A DNA stretch of 7,003 nt, taken from Lachnospiraceae bacterium (GTDB taxonomy: Bacteria > Bacillota_A > Clostridia > Lachnospirales > Lachnospiraceae). A program made the translations under genes and the position numbers. Below the pieces are notes generated by a model, which worked only from the letters and a program-made list of their open reading frames with translations, had not been told where the DNA came from and searched no databases. This document shows, one piece after another, positions 1 through 5,245 of this stretch; the stretch's first letter is position 1; each line of letters begins with the position of its first letter. The DNA lies in NCBI GenBank assembly GCA_028694115.1, contig JAQUUB010000164.1:1-7003 (forward strand), in the 5' to 3' direction.

Positions 1-92
1 TTGTTTGTGGTGAACTAATTATACACGAAAAGGGAGGTCATTGCTTTTTTAATGTAAAAAGTGATGCAAAACCAGAAAGTTCAAGGGTTTAG
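1..92 (+). CDS. Possible 3' end of an upstream gene (partial)
   Basis: An open frame runs from position 3 to a TAG stop at 90-92, giving 29 residues that end in DAKPESSRV. It contains a GGHCFF stretch and no start codon with a ribosome binding site inside the window, so it would be the C-terminal tail of a gene that begins outside. The codons fit an AT-rich coding region, but 29 codons without a stop is short enough to arise by chance. I do not recognise the family. The other two forward frames stop within the first 20 bases, so if a plus-strand gene enters from the left, this is its frame. Confidence 0.4.
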   Translation, partial: VCGELIIHEKGGHCFFNVKSDAKPESSRV

Positions 93-103
93 ATAAAAAG
101 AGA

Positions 104-145
104 AGGTAGTAAATTTGACACTACCTAAAAAATAAAGGAGGTAGT
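104..145 (+). promoter_or_regulatory. Mutually exclusive hairpins in the leader of the small membrane-protein gene
   Basis: AGGTAGT occurs at 104-110 and again at 139-145, with its exact complement ACTACCT at 120-126. The middle element can pair with the first copy (7-bp stem, 9-nt loop) or with the second (7-bp stem, 12-nt loop). The second pairing would cover the end of the AAAGGAGG ribosome binding site at 134-141. This layout could act as a translational switch, or the first inverted repeat could be a DNA operator. No conserved riboswitch class was recognised and function is inferred only. Confidence 0.3.
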
Positions 146-149
146 AGCA

Positions 150-386
150 ATGAAAAAATTATTTAAATATGCAGATGTATATGCACAAAAATGTAGCTGG
201 AAAGATTTTGCACTTCTAAAGATATGCCTATGCGCGTTAGGAATTATGATCGGATTGTCAATACCGAAAGATAAGAAGAAAATGTCTCTAATAGCGGCAA
301 GTACAGTTTTTACAGCGAGTTATATACCTCTAATGACCAAGTTTCTAAAAATTATTGTGCAAGAAATTCAGAAAACAAGAGTGTAA
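150..386 (+). CDS. Small two-helix membrane protein, function unknown
   Basis: This 78-residue protein starts at an ATG preceded by a near-ideal AAAGGAGG site 8 nt upstream (134-141), so translation is well supported. It has a charged N-terminus (about 1-19), a first hydrophobic segment at about 20-38, a short lysine-rich turn (DKKKM, 41-45) and a second hydrophobic segment at about 46-63 or longer. The lysine-rich turn suggests a hairpin with both ends outside and the turn in the cytoplasm, though the basic N-terminus makes this uncertain. Similar short clostridial proteins are, from memory, sometimes labelled phosphate ABC transporter permease. At this length, with no transporter motif, that label should not be trusted. 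It stands alone between a possible gene end at 92 and a strong terminator starting three bases after its stop. Confidence 0.75.
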   Translation: MKKLFKYADVYAQKCSWKDFALLKICLCALGIMIGLSIPKDKKKMSLIAASTVFTASYIPLMTKFLKIIVQEIQKTRV

Positions 387-388
387 AT

Positions 389-440
389 GAACAAAAAGCT
401 GAACAATCGTAGGGGTTACGGTTGTTCAGCTTTTTGTTTT
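389..440. terminator. Strong terminator shared by convergent genes
   Basis: The arms at 390-406 and 422-438 are perfectly complementary over 17 bp. Pairing continues inward through 407-411 with 417-421 (one G-T pair) to a five-base loop, giving about 22 bp in total. On the plus strand the stem runs into TTTTTGTTTT, and on the minus strand the opposite arm also ends in a T-run (TTTTTGTT). It can therefore stop transcription of the small membrane-protein gene and of the convergent flavoprotein gene, whose stop codon lies 16 nt to the right. Confidence 0.9.
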
Positions 441-455
441 GTAATAGAAATTAGT

Positions 456-992
456 TTAAATGAGCTTTCCTAATTGATATGCTTCTTTCATCCATTTAGT
501 ATCTTTTACTTCACCTGGTTTTTCAATTCCACATGCACTAACAATTCCTAAATCTTCAACTCCAATATAATTCATCAATTCCTTATAATAATTAGTTAAA
601 ATACTTGTAACCCGGCTATCTGACTTACAAGCTGCTGTTAGTAAAACGGAATATTTGAGTTTTCTGCCTTTTGCACTTTCTGCATAGGTACGATCAATTA
701 CATTTTTTATGCTCCCAGGAAATCCTAAATAATAAACGGGAGATGCAATTGCTATGGTATCGTGGTTTTGCAAAAGAGAATAGAGTTCTACCATGCTGTC
801 TTTTTGAATACATTCCCCATTATTTTTTTGACAGTAATCACATGCCTTACAGGGATTTATGATAGCTTCACCTAACCAATAAGTAGTTACCTTATGACCC
901 TTTTCTGTAGCACCATTTAAAAATGCTTCTGCCAATGTTGCAGTGTTTCCGGTTTTGCGTGGACTTCCTAATAGTAATAATATTTTTTTCAT
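456..992 (-). CDS. Flavodoxin-fold NAD(P)H-dependent FMN reductase with a four-cysteine motif
   Basis: This is a 178-residue protein of the NADPH-dependent FMN reductase / iron-sulfur flavoprotein superfamily. The phosphate-binding loop GSPRKTGNT lies at residues 9-17, directly after the first strand (KKILLLL). The ASPVYY segment (83-88) of the FMN pocket is present, followed by FPGSIKNVIDR. Cysteines 48, 51, 54 and 61 form C-x2-C-x2-C-x6-C, close to the compact motif that holds a 4Fe-4S cluster in Isf-type proteins, so a cluster is possible but not proven. It is likely a soluble cytoplasmic redox enzyme; its substrate is unknown. I chose the ATG at 992 because an AAAGGAG site (1007-1013) lies upstream, although the 14-nt spacing is long. 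An in-frame TTG at 1016 would put the ribosome binding site inside the gene. It diverges from a LysR-type regulator gene. Confidence 0.88.
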   Translation of the reverse strand: MKKILLLLGSPRKTGNTATLAEAFLNGATEKGHKVTTYWLGEAIINPCKACDYCQKNNGECIQKDSMVELYSLLQNHDTIAIASPVYYLGFPGSIKNVIDRTYAESAKGRKLKYSVLLTAACKSDSRVTSILTNYYKELMNYIGVEDLGIVSACGIEKPGEVKDTKWMKEAYQLGKLI

Positions 993-1119
993 TATACTTA
1001 TATGTACTCCTTTCAAGTTGCATTTTTCCTGAATTCAATGTAACATAAAGTCATACTATTTGTATAATTGATGTTTTAGATAATACTTATTGGAAATATT
1101 GATAACGATAAGGAGAATC
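993..1119. promoter_or_regulatory. Divergent promoter region between flavoprotein and LysR genes
   Basis: The 127-bp gap holds the regulatory signals for both divergent genes. A perfect TATAAT lies at 1063-1068 in the LysR direction, but the matching -35 around 1040-1045 is poor. A 19-bp dyad, AATAcTT-N5-AAaTATT at 1082-1100, contains a T-N11-A core (1084-1096) of the kind LysR-family proteins bind. It sits just downstream of the putative LysR start of transcription, which would suit autorepression. The ribosome binding site for LysR is AAGGAG at 1110-1115. No convincing promoter was seen for the minus strand. Confidence 0.4.
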
Positions 1120-1995
1120 ATGGATTTTAAAAATTTAATTAGCTTTAAGACAATTGCTGAGACAAGGAGTTTTAGCAAAGCAGCAATTGAACTTGGATAC
1201 GCACAATCGACTATTTCTTTTCAGATAAAACAATTAGAAACAGAATTTGGTGTACCTCTTTTTGATAGAATCGGAAATCAAATACGACTTACTGATGCAG
1301 GGCATATTTTATTAGATTATACAATCAGAATATTGTCCTTATCGGATGAAGTGAAACATGTAATTGTACAGGATTCTTTCCCCTCTGGAATGCTTAGAAT
1401 TGCTGGAATCAATTCTCTATGTGCAAATATGTTACCACAATTAATTAAAAAATATAGCCAAACATTTCCAAATGTAACTATTTCAACCGCAACGTTATCA
1501 AAACAACAGGTACTTGAAAAGGTGAATAACGGTTCAGCCGATATAGGACTTTATATGGATTTTGAAACGCCATCAGAAGATGTTTTTACAGCGGTCAGTA
1601 TAGAAAATCCGCTGTATTTTATCTGTTCTATTAAAAATATCTTGTGTAATAAAGAAACACTTTATTTGAAGGATTTAGAAGTTGTTCCATTGATTGCAAC
1701 AGAACCGCAATGCTGCTATCGGGAAGTATTGATGAGTTTATTTTCGAAAAATAATATGTCGCCATCTATACTATTTGAATCAGAAAATACGGAAGTTATT
1801 AAACGCTTTGTTCAATCAGATATAGGAATCTCATTTTTGCCTGAAATCGCTGTTAGGGAAGAACTTGCGGATTACAAACTGTGCAAGTTAAATATTACAA
1901 ATCCTATTCCGAATGTATATATTAATGTGATTCACAAAAAAAATCAATGGATGACCCCTGCAATACGAGAGTTTTTTAGCTTATTTTCCATATAG
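1120..1995 (+). CDS. LysR-family transcriptional regulator
   Basis: The 291-residue product has the usual LysR length and order. An N-terminal winged helix-turn-helix spans about residues 1-60, with the typical run FSKAAIELGYAQSTISFQIKQLE at 18-40, then a linker helix (about 60-87). A periplasmic-binding-like effector domain follows from about 90 to the end (GMLRIAGINSL at its start, ADIGLYMDF in the middle, DIGISFLPEIAV late). I chose the ATG at 1120 because AAGGAG ends 4 nt upstream and the protein then begins MDFKNLISFK, as family members do. An in-frame TTG at 1090 has no ribosome binding site. Divergent placement next to the flavoprotein gene makes that gene the most likely target. The inducer cannot be read from the sequence. 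No terminator is visible after its stop. Confidence 0.93.
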   Translation: MDFKNLISFKTIAETRSFSKAAIELGYAQSTISFQIKQLETEFGVPLFDRIGNQIRLTDAGHILLDYTIRILSLSDEVKHVIVQDSFPSGMLRIAGINSLCANMLPQLIKKYSQTFPNVTISTATLSKQQVLEKVNNGSADIGLYMDFETPSEDVFTAVSIENPLYFICSIKNILCNKETLYLKDLEVVPLIATEPQCCYREVLMSLFSKNNMSPSILFESENTEVIKRFVQSDIGISFLPEIAVREELADYKLCKLNITNPIPNVYINVIHKKNQWMTPAIREFFSLFSI

Positions 1996-2007
1996 ATGGG
2001 AGCGAGG

Positions 2008-2052
2008 TTTTATTATAATTTTAATGTTGTTTTAATCCTAGTTTGTTATAGT
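2008..2052 (+). promoter_or_regulatory. Promoter with direct-repeat operator upstream of the response regulator gene
   Basis: Perfect TTTTAAT repeats lie at 2019-2025 and 2030-2036, exactly 11 bp apart, and a 6-of-7 copy (TTTTATT, 2008-2014) continues the same period upstream. An extended -10 element, TG-n-TATAGT, sits at 2044-2052, its hexamer starting 17 bp after the start of the last repeat. There is no good -35 box, because the repeats occupy that place. This is the usual architecture of promoters activated by OmpR/PhoB-type regulators, and the gene directly downstream encodes one, so positive autoregulation is likely. The ribosome binding site is GGGAGG at 2067-2072. Confidence 0.65.
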
Positions 2053-2080
2053 AAATGATATATATAGGGAGGTAAGACCA

Positions 2081-2767
2081 ATGCGTTTATTAGTGGTAGA
2101 AGATGAACCAAATCTGAATGAACTGATTGTTAAGAAATTACAGCTTGATCATTATACGGTAGATACTTGTCTGAATGGACTAGATGCTCTGGATTTTTTT
2201 TCGATGGCTGATTATGATGCAGTAATATTGGATGTTATGATTCCAGGAATTAGTGGACTGGATTTTTTGAAAGAGATACGAAATAGAAACGATAAAACAC
2301 CAGTACTATTATTGACTGCCAGAGATAGTATTGAAGACCGTGTTATGGGACTAGATACAGGGGCAGATGATTACCTTGTGAAACCATTTGCATTTGATGA
2401 ACTATTGGCTAGAATAAGGGTCATGCTCCGGCGAAGCTCTGGGAATACCAGTAATATATTTACCTTGGCTGATTTGACGTTAAACTGTGATACATGGACA
2501 GTGACAAGAAATAATATTCCTATTACATTATCTTCTAAGGAATTTTCCATTTTGGAATATTTAATCCGGAATGCAGGAATTGTACTTTCTCGTGAAAAAA
2601 TCAGTCAGCATATATGGAATTATGATTATGAAGGGGGCTCCAATGTAGTAGATGTATATATTCGTTATCTTAGAAAGAAAATAGATGAAGAATATTCGGT
2701 TAAACTAATCCATACAGTACGTGGAGCTGGCTATGTGTTACGAGTAGAAGACGAGAATAACAGATAG
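2081..2767 (+). CDS. OmpR-family two-component response regulator
   Basis: The 228-residue protein has a CheY-like receiver domain (about 1-118) and an OmpR-type winged-helix DNA-binding domain (about 125-222). The acidic pocket E7/D8, the phosphoacceptor D51 (in VILDVMIPG), T79 and K101 (in LVKPF) are all present, so it should be phosphorylated normally. The C-terminal domain has the expected KEFSILEYLIRNAG and VVDVYIRYLRKKI helices and the HTVRGAGYVL wing. The start is fixed by GGGAGG 8 nt upstream. Its stop codon overlaps the GGAG of the kinase gene 9 bp downstream, so the pair is co-transcribed and probably translationally coupled. Likely targets are its own promoter and the apbE promoter, which share an operator pattern; this is inference from the repeats. 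Confidence 0.96.
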   Translation: MRLLVVEDEPNLNELIVKKLQLDHYTVDTCLNGLDALDFFSMADYDAVILDVMIPGISGLDFLKEIRNRNDKTPVLLLTARDSIEDRVMGLDTGADDYLVKPFAFDELLARIRVMLRRSSGNTSNIFTLADLTLNCDTWTVTRNNIPITLSSKEFSILEYLIRNAGIVLSREKISQHIWNYDYEGGSNVVDVYIRYLRKKIDEEYSVKLIHTVRGAGYVLRVEDENNR

Positions 2768-2776
2768 GAGCAGAGG

Positions 2777-4126
2777 ATGAAACGATTATCGATAAAATTA
2801 CGAATTACACTTTGGTTTACAATTTTTATGATGCTGTTAGTGATTGTGGTATCCGTATTTTTAGTGTTTAGTGGAAGGCAGTTAAAAAGTGTATCCATGC
2901 AGAAACAACTAATGAAGATAGTTGACAAAATTGAGGATTCTGATAGAAATCAAATAGCCAAAAAAATTACAGAGCCAATTGATAATGTTTATATTTCCAT
3001 TTATGATACAAATAAAAATCTTCTAGGCGGAATCCTCCCAGATGGTTTTGAACAAACAACTGATTTTAAGGATGAAATGCCATATGTAATACATTCAGGA
3101 GATAAAATTTGGTATATTTATGATATAAAATGTAAAAAGGAACATGGTCATTTTTTATGGGTACGTGGAGTTCTACGCGTAGATAATGTAGTTGATTCTA
3201 CAGACTTATTTTTACGTTTGCTTGTTTGTATCCTTCCTTTTATGGTAATTACCATTGCACTTATGGGGTATATAATTATAAGACGTGCTTTTCGTCCAAT
3301 CAATGAAATTATAAAGGCAGCTGACAAAATTGGAGAAGGTGCAGATTTATCCCAAAGGATTCATTTGGGAGAAGGAAAGGATGAACTTTACACCCTTGCA
3401 AACACATTTGACCATATGTTTGAAAAATTAGAAACCTATTTTGAAAATGAAAAACGCTTTACGGCAGATGCATCGCATGAGTTACGGACGCCTACTTCTG
3501 TTATTATTGCACAATGCGATTATGCATTAGAAAATGCCGTTACTGTAGATGAATCAAAGGAAGCGTTACTCAAAATTAAGCAACAGGCGTTGAAGATGTC
3601 CTCACTAATTGCAAATCTGCTCATGCTGGCGCGCATCGATAATGGACAATACAATAAATGGAATTTGGAATTAATTAATCTTAGTGAACTAATTGAAGTT
3701 ATAATCGAGCAGCAGAATGAATTTGCAGAAAAAAAAGGCATTGTAATTACGAAGGAAATGGAGCCAGATATTTATATTCGAGCAGAGGAAACCATGATTA
3801 TGAGAGTGTTAATCAATTTGATTGAAAATGGGATTCAATATGGAAAGCAGAATGGGCTGATAAATATATTACTAGTGAAAAAAGAAAAACTCGTTGAGCT
3901 AAAGATTATAGATAATGGAATTGGAATTGCACCGAAACACTTGAACCAAATATGGGAGCGTTTTTATCAAGTTGATCCATCTAGAAATAATGTACGTAAT
4001 AACACAGGACTTGGTCTGGCTATGGTAAAATGGATTGTAAAAGCTCATAACGGAAATATCACGGTACAAAGTGAACTTGGCAAGGGGTCGATTTTTACTG
4101 TAACAATTCCATGTTATGAAAAATAA
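2777..4126 (+). CDS. Membrane sensor histidine kinase, partner of the upstream regulator
   Basis: The 449-residue kinase has a first membrane helix at about 10-32, an extracytoplasmic sensor region (about 33-143), a second helix (about 145-168), a HAMP linker (about 168-220), a HisKA dimerisation domain with phosphoacceptor H234 in ASHELRTP, and a HATPase_c domain (about 335-447). ATP-lid motifs are complete: N box with N347 and N351, G1 DNGIG (379-383), F box WERFYQ (393-398) and G2 GLGLAM (411-416). It should therefore be active. The sensor segment is small, about 110 residues, with no recognised ligand domain. It holds a C119-x3-H123-x-H125 cluster close to the second helix that could bind a metal or sense redox state, which is speculation. 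The gene starts at an ATG 6 nt after GGAG and ends just before a strong terminator. Confidence 0.95.
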   Translation: MKRLSIKLRITLWFTIFMMLLVIVVSVFLVFSGRQLKSVSMQKQLMKIVDKIEDSDRNQIAKKITEPIDNVYISIYDTNKNLLGGILPDGFEQTTDFKDEMPYVIHSGDKIWYIYDIKCKKEHGHFLWVRGVLRVDNVVDSTDLFLRLLVCILPFMVITIALMGYIIIRRAFRPINEIIKAADKIGEGADLSQRIHLGEGKDELYTLANTFDHMFEKLETYFENEKRFTADASHELRTPTSVIIAQCDYALENAVTVDESKEALLKIKQQALKMSSLIANLLMLARIDNGQYNKWNLELINLSELIEVIIEQQNEFAEKKGIVITKEMEPDIYIRAEETMIMRVLINLIENGIQYGKQNGLINILLVKKEKLVELKIIDNGIGIAPKHLNQIWERFYQVDPSRNNVRNNTGLGLAMVKWIVKAHNGNITVQSELGKGSIFTVTIPCYEK

Positions 4127-4128
4127 AT

Positions 4129-4181
4129 AAAATCCAATAAGGTAGAAGAAAATATTCTTTCTATTCTTATTGGATTTTTTT
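4129..4181 (+). terminator. Intrinsic terminator after the two-component operon
   Basis: Arms at 4129-4141 and 4166-4178 pair over 13 bp, and the region between (about 4143-4163) can form an additional imperfect inner stem. The right arm runs into a seven-T tract (4175-4181). The A-rich left flank gives a weaker T-run on the opposite strand. It separates the regulator/kinase operon from the apbE operon, which therefore needs its own promoter. Confidence 0.88.
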
Positions 4182-4195
4182 GTACAAAAATTACG

Positions 4196-4217
4196 CTATT
4201 TTCACAAATAGTTCACA
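4196..4217. repeat. Short inverted and direct repeats upstream of the apbE operator
   Basis: TTCACA occurs at 4201-4206 and 4212-4217, again with an 11-bp period. The first copy overlaps a small inverted repeat, CTATTT (4196-4201) and AAATAG (4206-4211). The phase differs by about 2 bp from the TTTTAAT repeats further downstream, so it may be a site for a different regulator, or chance in AT-rich DNA. Confidence 0.25.
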
Positions 4218-4231
4218 GCTTTTGTCTTACT

Positions 4232-4265
4232 TTTTAATCTTATTTTAATTTTCGCAAGCTAAGAT
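4232..4265 (+). promoter_or_regulatory. Promoter with direct-repeat operator upstream of the apbE operon
   Basis: TTTTAAT repeats lie at 4232-4238 and 4243-4249, with the same sequence and 11-bp period as those before the response regulator gene. A -10-like TAAGAT (4260-4265) starts 17 bp after the start of the second repeat, the same offset as at the other promoter. It matches the consensus at only 4 of 6 positions and there is no -35 box, so the promoter probably depends on an activator. The adjacent two-component system is the obvious candidate. Confidence 0.6.
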
Positions 4266-4300
4266 AGAAAAATAAAAGAATAAGAAAGGAGACGGAACAT

Positions 4301-5245
4301 ATGAAACAGATGCAAAAAACTTTTTTTGCACTTGGTACAGCAAATTCAGTATCGGTTTTCTATGAAGAAAAGAAAGAAGCACTAATAATGGAAACCTTAA
4401 ATCATATAAAGTCGCGAACTCTCCTGTTAGACGATATGTTTTCTGTTTTTAAAGAAAATAGTGAAATAACAAAAATAAATAAGGCTGCTGGAAAAAAGTT
4501 AGTAGAGGTAAGTCCGGAAACTTATAAAATTATTCAAAGAGCGATTGAATTTTCTGAGGTTTCCAGAGGAGCGTTTGATATAACAGCAGGAAGTTTATCA
4601 AGACTATGGAGGAAGGCAAAAAAAGAAAACAGGGTTCCAGATAGTGAAGAAATAAAAAAGCAGAAAGAATTAACGAACTATAAGAAAATTATTATGGATG
4701 ATAATAAAGTTGGACTTTCTCAAGGGGGACAGGAAATTGATTTGGGAGGAATAGCGAAGGGATATGCAGCAGATGAAGCAAAAAAGATATTAATGGAAGC
4801 AAATATTATGGATGCAATTATAAATTTTGGAGGAAGCATTATCTCTATTGGAGATGAAAAACAAATAGGAATACAGAATCCAGATGCAACAACAGGTATA
4901 ACAATGGGTAGATTAAAAGTCAAAGGGCAGGCAGCAGTGACATCAGGACTGTATGAAAGATATTTTATAAAGAGTGGGAATCAATACCATCATTTGATAG
5001 ATCCTAAGACGGGAATGCCGTCTCAAAGTGGACTGCTCAGTGTAACGTTAATAGGTGATTCGGCACTGGAGATGGATGCATTGTCGACAGCTGTTTTTGT
5101 TGCCGGATTAGAAGATGGAATGAAAATATTGGAGAAATATAACACAGAAGTTATTGTTATTGATGCACATAGAGATATTTTTTTGACAAGAGGTTTAGTG
5201 GATAAATTTGCAAAAGATAAAGAGGAGATTGGAAACAATGAGTAA
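4301..5245 (+). CDS. apbE: FAD:protein FMN transferase (ApbE family), no signal peptide
   Basis: The 314-residue enzyme transfers FMN from FAD to a threonine or serine of a target protein, releasing AMP and forming a phosphoester-linked flavin; it needs Mg2+. Family landmarks are present in order: N-terminal strand LGTANSVSVF (11-20), FDITAG (92-97), DLGGIAKGYAAD (147-158), INFGGSI (174-180), TSGLYERYF (214-222), HHLIDPKTGMP (230-240) and MDALSTAVFV (258-267), where D259 and T263 are the likely metal ligands. AAAGGAG lies 9 nt before the ATG, and an in-frame TAG at 4265-4267 rules out a longer N-terminus with a signal peptide or lipobox. The enzyme is therefore predicted to be cytoplasmic. 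Its last 8 nt overlap the start of the next gene, which carries two flavinylation motifs and is its evident substrate. Confidence 0.95.
   Translation: MKQMQKTFFALGTANSVSVFYEEKKEALIMETLNHIKSRTLLLDDMFSVFKENSEITKINKAAGKKLVEVSPETYKIIQRAIEFSEVSRGAFDITAGSLSRLWRKAKKENRVPDSEEIKKQKELTNYKKIIMDDNKVGLSQGGQEIDLGGIAKGYAADEAKKILMEANIMDAIINFGGSIISIGDEKQIGIQNPDATTGITMGRLKVKGQAAVTSGLYERYFIKSGNQYHHLIDPKTGMPSQSGLLSVTLIGDSALEMDALSTAVFVAGLEDGMKILEKYNTEVIVIDAHRDIFLTRGLVDKFAKDKEEIGNNE

Noticed and set aside
47..53. A further TTTTAAT copy near the left edge.
   Set aside because: It is single, lacks an 11-bp partner and lies inside a probable coding frame, so it does not match the operator layout.
115..120. TTGACA, a perfect -35 hexamer.
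   Set aside because: No -10 element lies at a 16-18 bp distance; that position is occupied by the ribosome binding site.
993..1016. TTG start for the flavoprotein that would add 8 residues.
   Set aside because: The added codons are the ribosome binding site AAAGGAG itself, and the flavodoxin fold begins directly with MKKILLLLGS at the ATG.
1090..1119. TTG start for the LysR gene that would add 10 residues.
   Set aside because: No ribosome binding site precedes it, and AAGGAG sits 4 nt before the ATG at 1120, where family members normally begin.
5208..5237. Upstream ATG of the membrane flavoprotein, which would add 10 residues (MQKIKRRLET).
   Set aside because: It has no ribosome binding site of its own, while the ATG at 5238 has AGAGGAG upstream and gives a typical NapH-like N-terminus with an 8-nt overlap with apbE.
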